A stretch of 64,000 nucleotides of DNA from Bradysia coprophila (taxonomy: Eukaryota > Arthropoda > Insecta > Diptera > Sciaridae): positions 1,922,001 to 1,986,000 of the forward strand of contig NW_023503373.1 of the NCBI RefSeq assembly GCF_014529535.1. The letters run 5' to 3'. Positions 1 through 12,500 of this stretch are shown here, in pieces. Position 1 is the stretch's first letter. Every line of letters begins with the position of its first letter. Both the position numbers and the translations under genes were made by a program. A model generated the notes under the pieces. The model was not told the origin of the DNA and ran no database searches. It worked only from the letters and a program-made list of their open reading frames with translations.

Positions 1-2196
1 CATAAACGACGTTAAAATGAAAATGTTGCAATATTTTTTAAATTTAAAAAACAAAAGAAAGAATAAAATTTCGACAGACAAAACTATCCATTTTCTCTCG
101 TAAAACAAAGCCTCTATAAATTTATAAAAAAAGTGAAAAATTTAAATAATTGTAAAAAGGAAGAAAAAAAATTTAAAATATTTTATGCGAATGGTAAGAA
201 TCACAAAAAACAAAACCGATAAATAAAAGAATTTTAAAAATAAAAGAACAAAAGAACAACAGTTAGTACGAAGATTATGGAAACGAGGTGCCTTGAAGAT
301 AAAAAATTATTAAAAATAAAAATGCGAAAATTTCATTTCGATTCGATTTAAAGAAGAAGTCAAATGTTCTCCCACCCCAAGATAAAAACATTAATTCAAA
401 GTTTTAAAAAAATGAGACTTTCTGGATTACTCGAAATGAAGTTTTTGCCTGAAGATAAAACTGAATAAAAAAGACGACTGATATGGGAATGGTGCAACAA
501 AAAAAAAACATTTTTTTGTTTTCTCTTTATTTTCATTTATTTAAAAGAAATCAAAATTCAAAAACTAAAAAAAAACATTTTTTACAAAATTAAATAAAAT
601 TATTTAAAAACGAAGATATGAAGAAGAAGAAGAAGAAGATGAAGAAAAAAAACAGAAGATCGACGATGATATGATAGAAAAAAATATATTTAAAAATAAA
701 AGGCTGATGTTTGATGATAATTAAAATTAGGAATTTTCTTCTTGTTTCGATTTTTTACACGCATTAAATTAAATAATTTTTTGAAAATTGTTTTTAATTA
801 GAAATTATGAGATAATAAATTCGATTTAGAATGTGTGTGAGCGAGAGAACGCGAGACGATATATATATAAATGTGATTTGAAAACAAAATTCGATTGGCT
901 TTTTTGAGTGCATCTATGTACACATGGATGGGAGATTTATTTTGTAAGATTATATCATTCCGTGTATAAATACTGAAAAGTACACAATTAAACAATTAAC
1001 TCAATGAATTCGACTAAACAAAACGAAAAAACCCACACTTTTCAATTGTTCGCTACTTCGATAAATTTGATTCGCGTCTCTGAAATGCTGACATCATCAC
1101 TCTGGAACAGACCCGGGTGGCCATATTGAAATGCACTTCGCTTTTAGCGCTGCTACGATGAAAAAAAAATTGAATCGCGGGATGTTAGAGTTTAATACGT
1201 TTTTCGCCTTGCTCGGGTCGCCTTTCGGTAGTATAGATTTTGGGGACCTGCTGTGAAAATTAGTTCTCGCTTCGCAACAAAAATCGAAAAACCAAAAAGA
1301 TCATCGTCTTAAACAAACCTAAACGAGTCGGGGCAACCTTTGAGTCTCCAACATGAAAATTTTACCTTCTTTTTTATCGCGAATACGGCCACCCTGAAAA
1401 TGACTTTGTCTTTTTTGAATTAGACTCCCTCGGAAGTAGGACGTCCAATCGGAGTACTGGCATTTAATCCTGCCAAAACGTGGTTCCAGTTCACCCTAAA
1501 AAGAAAGTAGCGAACTTCAATCCCCTCATCATCGAGAAATTCTGCTCGAATTTTCATTGAGAAATGAAATCAGCAAAAGGTGAGAGTTGAGACTAAAGAA
1601 AAAGGAAAATCAAAAGTGGCGAAATAAAGGCTAAAAATTACATTTCTCTTATCGCGAGATTATTATTTTTTGAACATCGTTGGAACTGAAATAAATTAAA
1701 GCCGTCCCGATATATAGATCAGTAAATATAAAAAAGAAACTGAGAAACGATTCGCTTGATTTATTATTTTTGTTAGAGGTTTTTCTTTCTTTTATTTCAG
1801 TTTACTTTCAATCAGAAAATTAAATTGAAATTAAAATGTTGCGATATTATTGCATGGGGTCAAGGAAATTTTACGGGACAAATCAGCTAAATCTCATCAG
1901 CGACATTCAATACAAAAAACAGACAAAAGATTAGTAATGCGAAAAGAAAAGCAAATGTGTGGTTGTGACACGAAAAAAGGCATTGCATTTTACAAATACA
2001 AAGATTGTTTTTCATAGATTTCTTGTAACCGAACCCTTTCCAACTGATCAGAAACTTCAAACAAATGTAAATGAAGAATGAGTTTTAAAGAAAGAAAAAA
2101 CAGACAAAATGTGCATGAAATGTTACATTGTAATTATAATAAAGGCAGCAGTCAGCATATTTACGGAAAAAAAACTTGCAAACAACTTGTATTTAA
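1..2196. other. AT-rich non-coding stretch, no gene recognised
   Basis: No open frame here resembles a protein and no splice-linked exons were found. The + strand is markedly richer in A than in T over the first kilobase, with many A-runs, which is typical of long UTR or intron sequence in AT-rich insect genomes but proves nothing. A short GAA/AGA microsatellite lies at 619-647. It could be the flank or UTR of a gene outside the window. Confidence 0.5.
619..647. repeat. (AAG)n microsatellite
   Basis: A run of AAG/GAA triplets with one GAT interruption, embedded in A-rich DNA. It is a simple sequence repeat and not part of any reading frame that looks coding. Confidence 0.8.
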
Positions 2197-2574
2197 CAAA
2201 CCTTTTACAAACGGCAAGTGTATCTCATTGTAATAGTAATAGTATATTACTTCCGAGTTTCCAAGTTGTGTATTTGATAAGTGGGGTGTTACAGCCCGAC
2301 CCGAAAGGGTCCACTTGTCAAATAACAACTTGAAACCTCGTAAGTACAATGCTTTACGTGATTAGGCAATGTAAATGAAAATGAAACATGCCGTAACACG
2401 TAAAATCTATTACATCTTTTGTTTAAAATAACACCTAATGTTTGATATAAAATCTTTTACTTCATTAGTTTTACCATAAATTTTGCCAGAGAGAACCTTA
2501 GCCAGATGTCATTGCTCTTTGTTGACGTAGTTGTCGATAACTGATGATGACTAGCCGTTTCTAAAATGGTTTAA
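2197..2574 (+). repeat. TTAA-type MITE copy, split by a hairpin element
   Basis: The left part carries the family end (ACCTTTTACAAACGGCAAG) and the right part the family core (AATCTTTTACTTCATTAG, then GTCGATAACTGATGATGA) and an eroded right end, GCCGTTTCTAAAATGGTTTAA-like, finishing in TTAA. Between them, at about 2237-2405, sits an unrelated double-hairpin repeat. Compare the uninterrupted copies at 19722-19929 and 27581-27788. The copy is diverged, so the insertion entered an already resident element. Confidence 0.65.
2237..2405 (+). repeat. Double-hairpin repeat, copy 1 (shortened)
   Basis: First of three copies of a repeat running from TAATAGTATATTAC to CCGTAACACGTAAAA. A long stem (TCCAAGTTGTGTATTTGATA against TGTCAAATAACAACTTGAAA) is followed by a second stem (TTTACGTGATTAGGCA against TGCCGTAACACGTAAA). 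Compared with the copies at 9369 and 27334 it lacks 12 bp near the tip of the first stem. It interrupts a TTAA-type MITE. No reading frame is conserved among the copies. Confidence 0.8.
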
Positions 2575-2927
2575 TTAGTACTTCAATCTTTGGTTTTATT
2601 ATATATCGATACAAACAAAATAAAAAATCTGTAGTTACTTGGAAGCAAATGGTATATTTACAAAAAGAACAGAAACTTTTGAGGATCGTGGCTTCAACAA
2701 ATTTGATTAAAATTTGAAAATATTTTGATGTTCAACATTTTCATGTATTTGAGTATCATTCTGTTTAGTTGAACTTTCATGAGGTAACATATTAAGTGAA
2801 TTATAATTTAGTTGTCAAATCGAAAGGGAAGAACCATCAAAAGATTGATAAGTTGACTAAACGTTTAAAAAGTGTTAAGAGGCCCCGGCACCTAGCTAAA
2901 ATTGTAGCCTACATTTGTGTCCCTCAT

Positions 2928-3230
2928 ATTTCATTTTCGATGATATCTTTCCATCAGAATCTTTTGTCAAAAATGTACAACCGCAATTCCAACCACGAAT
3001 GTGTTAGCTTTCAACAGCTTTCAAATGTATTTTGGTTGTAGTCGTTTGACCAGCTCTGAGAAAAATGAGCAGTTTAACGAAATTTTCATAAACTGCTCAC
3101 GTTTTTCAGAGCCGATCAAACTGCTACAACCAAATATATTTTCTGTTGAAAGCTACCACATTCGTGGTCGGAATTGCGGCGTATTTTTCAAAAAGGATTC
3201 TGATGGAAAGGTATCATCAAAAGTAAACTA
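2928..3230. repeat. Foldback element, about 300 bp
   Basis: Two arms of about 135 bp are inverted copies of each other: GATATCTTTCCATCAGAATC on the left matches GATTCTGATGGAAAGGTATC on the right, and AACCACGAATGTG matches CACATTCGTGGT. The centre (CTCTGAGAAAAATGAGCAGT / ACTGCTCACGTTTTTCAGAG) is also inverted, so almost the whole unit is one hairpin. A related element lies at 51030-51164. No coding capacity; short frames across it are palindrome by-products. Confidence 0.85.
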
Positions 3231-3376
3231 AAATCCAATATTTAAAAATCGCCCTAATGTATGCTTCTCAGCAAAGCATCGATGCCTCTTAAGTAAAAAT
3301 TCGACTATTCGTGGAGGTACAGGTAGCCCTTCTGTTTATAGAAAATGTTTTGCTGAGCAGGTTCATGTTTAACGGT

Positions 3377-3564
3377 TTAACCTTTTACAGAGTGTAAACA
3401 AGCAAATGATCAGGCTAATAATCGGGTCTATTACTTCAATAGATAAAAGTATTGAAAGTTGATTTCAAATCTTGTACTTCAATATTTTAACATATATTTT
3501 ACAATATAACGGACCATATTACCCAGAGCTTGTCATTATTTGTGTCGTTGTATGTTAGAGGGTA
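3377..3564 (+). repeat. TTAA-type MITE copy (eroded)
   Basis: It begins TTAACCTTTTACAG and carries the family interior (CAAATCTTGTACTTCAATAT, then GGACCATATTACCCAGAGCT and TGTCATTATTTGTG), the same order as in 19722-19929 (reverse) and 27581-27788. The right end is eroded (TTGTATGTTAGAGGGTA) and the GATAACAGATGA motif is missing. About 190 bp, non-coding. Confidence 0.7.
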
Positions 3565-4600
3565 GGAAAATCTCTCGTGTCGTACTTGATTCTGAGACAC
3601 AATATTGATTGGTTTCTTAATTCTTTCTGATAGGTCCTACACGTCCTTCGAATCAGACTAAAATATCTGTTACTATATCTTATGACTATTGTCAGTGTCA
3701 ATGTCGTCGGTTAGGCCCTAGTTATTAATCACAATAAATGCAACCAGCTGAAAGCTATACATGATAGCTCTACTCACTAAAACGTTCTCTAGGCAATCTA
3801 TGATTTCGGTGTAGATTCTTCAGTAAAGATTATTTTCTGATAATGTCGGTTCATTGTCCATGAACCCACTCGTATTCACTGAACCGATGAAACGTTTTGA
3901 AACATGCCCAATTCTACAAAACGAAATAAATTTCATCTCAATGTGTTCCAAGTCGGAACAATTAATGACGACCACTGGCATTGGGGTGTAACCAGGTATA
4001 ACATAATAGCTAATTACGCATTGTCGATGACTTGTTTCGTCCATTGGTAATCTACAAATTTCCGTATCGTTACAACACGCAAAATTTTATTCAAGATTCG
4101 ATCAAGAACGCTTCGTTCCTCCTTCAAACAATTGTTTGGCGCGATGGAAGGCTAATTGCCTTTTGATTAATACCATTTAATCGAGTCCATTAAATTTGAT
4201 TTAAAGTCTCCGCCAGAGAGTTTATTCATTGTGTATTTTTATCGCGACTTTTATCAGCCCATTCATGTTACTTTATTTAGATTTATAAAGATGTTGTGCT
4301 CAACGCGTTAAACTAGTTTTTGTTTTCTATCAAGGACTGACCATGCATTAATTAATTTACATGACAATAGATTTTTCGATACTCTGAAGAATCGAGTATT
4401 ATACAGATTGTGTTTGGTGTATATTTATGCAGATGTAGTCAAACGAGAATTTAAATTCGCTTGATGTTGTTGATTTCTTTCGAAAAAGAAGAACAATTTA
4501 AACGAAAATCGTAAACTATTATGAGCACATATCAAGACAGGTGTTTCGTCTTCTTTTTCTAATTAATTCCCACCAAATGTGAAGAAGTCATAGTAAATGC
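3565..4600. other. Intergenic DNA upstream of the YLPP-protein gene
   Basis: No coding region or recognisable repeat was found. The last few hundred bases lead into a TATA-type core promoter at 4603 and probably hold regulatory sequence for the downstream secreted-protein gene; no specific factor site is claimed. Confidence 0.4.
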
Positions 4601-4602
4601 CA

Positions 4603-4608
4603 TATAAA
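4603..4608 (+). promoter_or_regulatory. TATA box of the YLPP-protein gene
   Basis: TATAAA lies in the context CATATAAAGG, followed about 25-30 bases later by a CTCAGAGCATAG stretch that could hold the start of transcription. The implied 5' UTR to the ATG at 4768 is about 135 bases. A TATA core promoter fits a tissue-specific, highly expressed secreted-protein gene. The start site itself is inferred. Confidence 0.55.
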
Positions 4609-4767
4609 GGCATTGAATCTCAGAGCATAGTTTCCATTTATGTTGTAAAAATTGTGAATACGAGTGCGCATCTGGTAAAACAAAAATAAATAGAAATCTG
4701 TGATAGAGTGGACGTATTTAATTAAACTTTAATCTCTCGAAGTGTCGTAAGAGGCAACCGTATTAAA

Positions 4768-5746
4768 ATGAAATATTTATTGATCGCTTGTATTGCGGTT
4801 ATAATTAGCCAATTATGTGATGCACACGAATACTTATACGACCAAGATGACTCAGATCTAAGTTGGTTGTATGACAATCAAATATACGCTAATGGATATT
4901 ACGGTGATTTCGATGACTATGTGTAAGTATGCCGAAGTGCAATGATTTTTTCGTGCTCGTCGATTTGACTTGTTAATCTATTATAGACCGAATAGTTACC
5001 GTAAATCAGTGCAATATCCACCAATTGTAAGCTATGATCCGAGGCCTTACTATGTTGACGATTGGAACGATGACTACCCTGTTTATTTATCATATGAATC
5101 GTTGCCACGCATTCAAAAGAAACCAGTTTATTTTAGACCTCCTCCTCCTTCTACTACACAGCAACCATCTACTGACGGATATTACTATCCAGCTCCTCAA
5201 TCTAAATATCTACCGCCGAACAAAGAAGCAATACCATTCGCTCCGGCTAGGCATCCAGTTGCACCAAAAAAAGTAGAGCGACCATCCACAGATGGATATC
5301 ACTATCCAGCACCCAAAACTGAATATCTACCCCCAAGCAAAGAAGCGATATCATTTGTTCCTACTAAGAAACCAGTTTTACCATCAACTGATGGATATCA
5401 CTATCCAGCACCTGAAACAAAATATCTACCGCCAAGTAGAGAACCGGTACCATTTGTGACAACTAAAAAACCAGAAGTACCGAAAGCTGTTTATCTTCCG
5501 CCGAAGGCGCTTTACCTACCACCAACAAGAAGACCAACTACAGCTACTCCAAAGACAACAACTAGGCCTGCAACGACAAGAACAACAACTACGTCAAAGC
5601 CTTCCACTCCAAAGTCTCTGTATCTCCCTCCAATCATTGTTCCAGAACCATCAGTAGTTGGTGAATATCTACCACCTCCACGTGAATTAGCACACAATTT
5701 GCAACCACCACCGATTTCAGGGGGAAAGCCGATTCTATTTAATTAA
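4768..5746 (+). CDS. Secreted proline-rich YLPP-repeat protein (two exons)
   Basis: Exon 1 is 4768-4922, exon 2 is 4987-5746, with a 64-bp GTAAGT...ATAG intron; the join restores the frame (GT+A, Val) and gives 304 residues. Residues 1-19 (MKYLLIACIAVIISQLCDA) are a clear signal peptide. An acidic, Tyr-rich segment follows, then three tandem units of about 40 residues of the form STDGYxYPAPxxxYLPPxxE, further isolated YLPP motifs (seven in all) and a Thr/Pro-rich stretch. Such YLP-motif, proline-rich secreted proteins occur in insects and are usually thought structural (cuticle, peritrophic or egg-shell type), but I cannot assign a specific orthologue. Role is inference. The ATG is the first in the implied transcript that leads into the signal peptide. 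Confidence 0.85.
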
Positions 5747-5770
5747 ATCTTAGAGGTTGAAATTAATTTA

Positions 5771-5776
5771 AATAAA
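5771..5776 (+). terminator. Poly(A) signal of the YLPP-protein gene
   Basis: AATAAA 25 bases after the TAA stop, followed by an A-run. It implies a very short 3' UTR. Confidence 0.6.
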
Positions 5777-8700
5777 AAAAAACTGAAACTAATGCTTTGC
5801 GTGGTCTTTTATTCTTTGGACTAAAACGGTCATCAAATCGTATAAATCTATTCGAGAACCTATTAGGTTCTTTAGGAAAAAAAACTTATCAATCTGTAGT
5901 CGGACCAGATTTTTTTCCCTTTCGAATTGGAAGCTCTGATCGAAACAGAGTGTAATTTACTGTAATGAAATTCAAGTAAACAGAATGAAGCTGTCAGGAA
6001 TAAAAATCAGAATTAAGAGGGAAAAGAAACGTAGACAAACACCTGGAGTTCAAGTGAACGGAAAATTACAAAATATAATAAAAACTAAAAACAATATTCT
6101 CATATGCAATTGACAAACTGGTAAAAAAAACCTTTATTAACATAGTTAAATGATGAACAAAAGTATAAAATAAAAATTATTTAACAAAATGAAATTAAAC
6201 AAAAAAACAAAACCGCAAACCAACTAAACTGAGCCGTGTATAAAAGAGTTTCACTTTTAACTAAAAAACAAAAAAACAAAATTTACTTTTCGAACACAGA
6301 ACTAGCAAGAAAGATAATTTAAATAAAACTAAAGTAAAAGTAAAAATAAACAATTTTTCGGTTAATTAAAGTTTTTGGACCACCATGCCTTGAGGGTACC
6401 TGTTTGCTGGAAATGTATGTTAGAAAAGACGATATACGCTGAAAAATAGTTGGAAAACCAGTTTTAAAAAAAATGAAAGGAAAATGGAAGAATTATTGAA
6501 ATACAGAAATAAATAAAAAAAAATATTATAATATACCATCAAGTACCTCACAGTTCATACCTCCATATAATGACGAAGAATACTTACACAGTTTAAATAG
6601 CAAATGTAAATATATGAAAAATTATAAGGAAAAACAATTTAAAACTAAAACTAAAATTTAAATAACAAAAAAAATTATTAAAACAAAATAGTTTTCCAGA
6701 GTCCGAAAAGTGACAAAACAGTAATATTAAAAATGAAATAAAATTCAGAGTAAAAAGTACATAAATATTTTATAAAAATAGAAATTTCTTCTGTTGAATA
6801 GAAATATATACCAAGAATAAGAATTCGATAAAGAAACCCAAAAAATTTACTTCTAAAAATAAATATATAAATGAGGTGAGAGGTACTTTACCAGTAAAAC
6901 GCTTTTCGACAAAACTGCCGCAAGTGATCGTTTGTTAAATTTCCCATTAAGAAATCATTTTATTTTTAAAAGTCAATAAAACGAAACGAATATGGTAAGC
7001 AATCTTGAAATCTTGGTGTAATAAAAATTATTTGAAAATCACAAAAAAAAATTTTTTTCGAACAGAATGACACACAGAAATGAACATAATAAAGGAAAAC
7101 CATTTTGCGTTCAAACTTAAAATTAAAAATCTGTTCTAGCTTAAAATTCATCAATGAAATTATAAATGAAACAAAATCCATCAAATTAAAGCAAATATTT
7201 CGTACAAATAAATAAATAAACAAAAATCTTGTTGATAAAATCAAAGAAAAATTGAAATTGAAATCGCACAAAACATCAACTTTACATTTTATGATTTTAA
7301 AAGAAAAAAAAAACGACAAAGCTTTCAAAATAAAGTATAATATACAACACACTGCCAATTTGTGAGTGTTCGAGACAAAAAATGGATCGAAAAGTAAAAT
7401 ATATTTTATTTTATTTAAAAAAAAAGTCGCACAGCAAACATGCTAACCAGTGCCGATTAGTAAATAAGTTAATGTCGTGTAACATTTGTAGCAAAATAAT
7501 TAGAAAAATAATATATTTGTACACATTGATGGTTTAGCGCAGCTAAAAATATAATACTTAGGGTCATCAGTCTCTTTTTGACCTTCTTTCATTTTTCCCT
7601 TCGATTAATTTCAAACCTCAAAATGCATACGCTTAGAAGTTTTTGTTTTGAGTCGCTTTGCAAATGACATCTTTTTAGCCTAAAGAGAAAACTAATTGCT
7701 GGATTTTGTTTCGGTTCACCTCTCACCCTTAACCATCTTAAAATGGGATGATTTGTAATATAAAAATGATACAAAATTGCATTCTTAAAGTAATATTGAT
7801 GTAACAATTGAACGTAAAATACAAAATTAAATTAAGCAACAAGAAATTTTTGAAAATGAAATTTAAAAAAATAATTTGTGTAACTTATCAAAACAAATAA
7901 AATTTATCAACTTTGAAAATCCCAATTGAACTGAATTTGCGGAATTAGATGATTTTTCTCTCTAATTAAAAACAGATTTATCTCAAAACAGTTTGAATTC
8001 TTTTCCAAACCTTTAATTCCGTAAATTCTTCGTATAACGTTAAAATGATATTGAAAATAATATTTAAAAAGTAAATTGGTTTGCAACGACACGTGAGCAT
8101 CAGTGAATATTTAAAATGGTGTGTTCATCTACAAATTTTTTTTACGAAGAAAAAAACTAATTGGCTTTTATACTTAAATTTAAAGAAAAAAAAAGAAATT
8201 GAAATACTGATACAATGAAAAGACTTAAACCTTTTTTTAAAAAAAGCGAAAAGGCGAATAAATTGGCGTAATTATTATTCTTTTTTATACGAAAAAAAAA
8301 CTTTTATGAACCCGAATTTGACGACACATTATGATATCGAAATTAAAATTAAAAATTATTTTAAAATTGTTTCATTTTTAAATGAATAAATTATGATATG
8401 TAGGCATGTCAAAATGGATAAATTAACATTCCCCGTTTACCCCTAAAACTATGCAGAATTTTCCACTTACACAGCAAAAGTGTTTCGTCAGAAACAAGAA
8501 TTTAGTCAGATTTGGTCGACTTAATCTTTGATAAACAACAAAAAAAAACTAGCCTCGAGGCTTCAAAAAGTCTGTCTCTGAAAGTAAAACTTATCACCGC
8601 CGATAAATTCTGTCTGCAATACACCCAATATATAAAAGACCTAAGATCACGATCATTTTTTGAAAGAAACTGAATATGAGATGAGTACTGTGGGTTCGTA

Positions 8701-9368
8701 CACCTAGGCCCGCCATACAGTACACACATTACGGTTAATTTCTCCATTTATGACATAATGTTTGACTGAATATGGTGCTCTTTATCATGATAAGGCGAAA
8801 TCTTTTTTTTTTTAGAAAAACGAATATTTAATATAAAATTTGGACAAATAATTCCAAATACGTTTACTTATTTGAACCGATTTGAACTAAACATACTGCC
8901 ACGATTGCAATAAGATTACTTGAACTATCGAAAATAATAGTCTAGTAATTGACTGTTGGGTCTGTCGTCGTCTTCAACATTTAAAAAAAGGAGAAGAAAA
9001 ATCAACGACTGACTCAATAGATATTGTAACTGCCATGTTTGCTATTCTCTTTAATTTCAATAAGCAAAATTTCTATTCGGAATAATCAATCAAATTGGTT
9101 CTTTTAAGTATGTATGCAAAATGAACTTAAAAAATTATTATTTGAAAATACAGAACTTGGCGTCATTTCTCAAATAAAGGCATAGTAAAACTGGCCCATA
9201 GACACTGGATGAAGAAATTGAAAAAACAATCAAATTAAAAACTTTGTAGTACAAGTAAGATTACAAAGACAAGTTTCGTAAATAATTGCAAGGTTCTGAC
9301 ATTTCTCGTCAAGTGGTTGGATTTTTTATTTAAAGATCCAGTGCTTTTGTCATTACGAAACTGATGAT
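5777..9368. other. A-rich non-coding stretch
   Basis: About 3.6 kb with no recognisable gene. The + strand is conspicuously A-rich, with countless AAAAT/AAATA runs between about 6000 and 8400, so frames on the minus strand become F/L/I-rich and look open by composition only. No tandem or inverted repeat of note was seen by eye. Confidence 0.5.
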
Positions 9369-9549
9369 TAATAGTATATTACTTCCGAGGTTCCAAGTTG
9401 TGTATTTGATAAGTGGGGTGTTACAGCCCGACCCGAAGGGGAGGGCTGTATTCCCCACTTGTCAAATAACAACTTGGAACCTCGTAAGTACAATGCTTTA
9501 CGTGATTAGGCAATGTAAATGAAAATTAAACATGCCGTAACACGTAAAA
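9369..9549 (+). repeat. Double-hairpin repeat, copy 2 (full)
   Basis: A 181-bp copy. The first stem pairs GAGGTTCCAAGTTG with CAACTTGGAACCTC, then TATTTGATAAGTGGGG with CCCCACTTGTCAAATA, then ACAGCCC with GGGCTGT, with GACCCGAAGGGGA at the tip: about 40 paired bases with few bulges. The second stem pairs TTTACGTGATTAGGCA with TGCCGTAACACGTAAA. It is nearly identical to the copy at 27334. No target-site duplication is evident. Confidence 0.85.
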
Positions 9550-12500
9550 GAGATTTATTTTTGCACACCTTGCATGTTTACAAACTGCCAACAAATTAAT
9601 TTCTTAATGATTCCAACAGTCTCATGGTAAGCTTTTCATAAAAAGAAACCGAAACCATTGAAGTCATGGAAGGCAAAATTGTCTCTGTAATTCATGGCGA
9701 TATAAGTGATTGAATGAAAGCTGAGAATATCAAAATATTTGAAGCTATTTTCAACGTTCAGAAAACGAAGATTTGTTTCACTTATACACAATAGTGATAT
9801 CGCAGTAACACTGCTTTAAAGACTTTAACTAATTAAATCTATAAACACATAGATGAAACAATCAAGTTCATCAAAGTAAATTAATCACATTTAGATAATC
9901 AATCGAAGGGAAATAGAAACAATAGCAGGAACAGAATGTACAATTTGTACATCAGAATCTAACGATAAAAATAATCCGTGAGCCTTTATTTGTGAAACAT
10001 AAATACGACAATGTTAAAAGTTTCGTAAGACAAAATTTAAGAGAATGATTATGGTTCTACTGTATACAGAACGTAATACTAATACACACATAATAAACGA
10101 GAAAAAGAGTAAAAGAAAAACCTAGAAACTTAGTAATTTATGGCATTACAGCAAATCTATCAGTTAAAGAACAGTGCATAAGATTATTACAAGAAGTAGA
10201 TATTATGAATAATAATTAAAGAAATGAATTATTAATAAACACACCTATACATTCAAGATTGATGCAGATATTTAGAAATTTGTGAATATATATATTTAGC
10301 TCTGTAAAATAAAATTATAAATAAAAAACACAAAGTAAATAAGAAGATCATTCAAATATATAAAATAGTAAGTAAAAGTAATGAGTTGCATTGTAATCTT
10401 TCTATTAAAATTATTGTTTCTTTCGTTATTTAAATGAGAATTAATGTTTAAAAAGAACGATAAGAAGACAACCTTACCACAATTCTCATATTACTTCCAA
10501 TATTATTTAGACATTGGTCACTTAACTTTGAAAAATAAATCCATACATCCAACCATTCTTGAAGGTGCGTACATAGATCGATAAAATTGTCTGCGAAGTT
10601 CTTAAAAAATGGATTGGTTAACTTACAAAACGAAAATATGGTCTTAGGGTCTTAGCACAGAAGACGAGTGAAAATTTTTACAAATTTATTGGAATTCGTA
10701 ACTTTGTCCATGAATTCAAGAGAATCGCCTCACTGGTATGTGGATTTTTACGATCTAATGCATGTTAGCCTAAAAAACGTTGCCACCGAATTGCTGCCTC
10801 CGATTTTATCGAATGTCTTTAAGTATTACACTTTTAAAGTTGTCTAACGAAGCAATTGTGTAAAATGATCTATATGAAAGAAATATAAAGATCCACACGT
10901 ATCATAAAAACAAACAAGAAGCGAGTCATATTATACGCAATTTTAAAGTTAACAAATCCGTAGTACAATAGCGTAAACTTCGGTTTAGTCACTCGCCTCC
11001 ACTAATATGCAATTGGTATTTCAATTCGGCTTCACTTATATGTTAAGTGTGTTTCATTTTGCCAGGTCTGCAGGTTAAACTTACAACCAACTTTTGACCG
11101 GGAAGAAACGTTCGTAATTTGCATTGCATTCACAGGTTTCTACTAAAGCGATGTCTGCTTATAGCAAAAATTACCAAGTTTCTGAAGGAAGAGACGAAGG
11201 TGATGGCATTGAAATTTGCTAGTATCCACGAACTTAGATGAGAACTTTTTGTTTTTCAGAACCTTGAAATTCACCATCATTTTTACATTTTGTGTCTCAG
11301 CGATATGCGTAAAATATGTAACTCCGTATATCAGTTATTTACTACCTGTTTTGGACGATTGATTTTAGGTAATTTCACGAGTTTCAAGCAAATTTACATC
11401 AAATCCATCAATTCCAAACAGGTATGTACGTATTTAACTTTTCATGCAAGGGGACGAAAATCTGTGAACAATTTAAAAAGTTGAAAACTCCAGTTTTCGT
11501 GTGAAGTTTGTTGATTCCGAGACGAAGCCGACTTATTTACCTAGTAATGTAATAAGTCATTTTCAACCCTAGGTAAATCAAAATCATGTAACTAAACTTT
11601 ACAACCAAGTTTCATGAACCTTTCTCGATCTCTGCACGCAGCTATGAATATGAAGAACTTGTTTTCTTGTAAATGTAATGATTACAAACAATGACCAGTG
11701 CAATTGAAATTTAGTTATAATTTGTATGAAAGTAAACAAAAAGTCGTAGTTTATTAGTTTGAAGATGCAAAACAGTAAAAAAATTCGAAATAATGATTTA
11801 AATGTAATTAATTAAGACCAATTTCTAATCAATTTGAATAAAAATAAGTAAAAAGAAATTTAAAGCTAAATTATTTTTAGTCTTAAATCATATTTAATTT
11901 TTGTGAATTCAACAGAATGTTAGAGTTTATTTTAGTTATATAAAATAAAAAGAATAACAAATTAATTAATTAAATTTGTTTTGTTGATTATATTTTCGTT
12001 GAGTGATGCATAAATTGATTTTAAGCTGAACAATAATGAAAGAAACAAAATGAGAAGAGTGCAAGATCACAGTACCAGAAAATATTATTAGATACTGTGA
12101 GATTATAGTGTGATTTTTAGTGTTGGAAGTAATATTTTTCGTTTAAATTTCTGGAAAAATGAACAGCAAATTCTTCATTATAAATAAATTATAAAAAATG
12201 AGAAAGTAAAAGTTCTATTAAAAGTATATTTAAATCTATATATAAAATGAATAAAAGAAAAACAGAAAAAAATATGACAAAAAAATCAAGAAAATAATTT
12301 AAAATAGAAATTATTATATTGGAGTGTGCAATATGTACAAATTTTACTAATTTACTTTTTTTATATAAATGAAAATACAAAAATAAAAGAAAAAAACCTA
12401 TTGTGTACAGCAATTATCAATTATTATTATTAAAAGTGAAAAAAATATAAATTAAAGTGGAAATATAATATTAAAAACAGCAGAAAAAATGTTAAAATAG

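Noticed and set aside
3001-3231. 76-codon frame
   Set aside because: Spans the 2928-3230 foldback palindrome; no protein character.
6966-7358. 130-codon minus-strand frame
   Set aside because: Almost only Phe, Leu, Ile, Lys and Asn from A-rich DNA; no start context or domain.
12189-12413. 74-codon minus-strand frame resembling a membrane peptide
   Set aside because: The hydrophobic run is a by-product of A-rich + strand composition.
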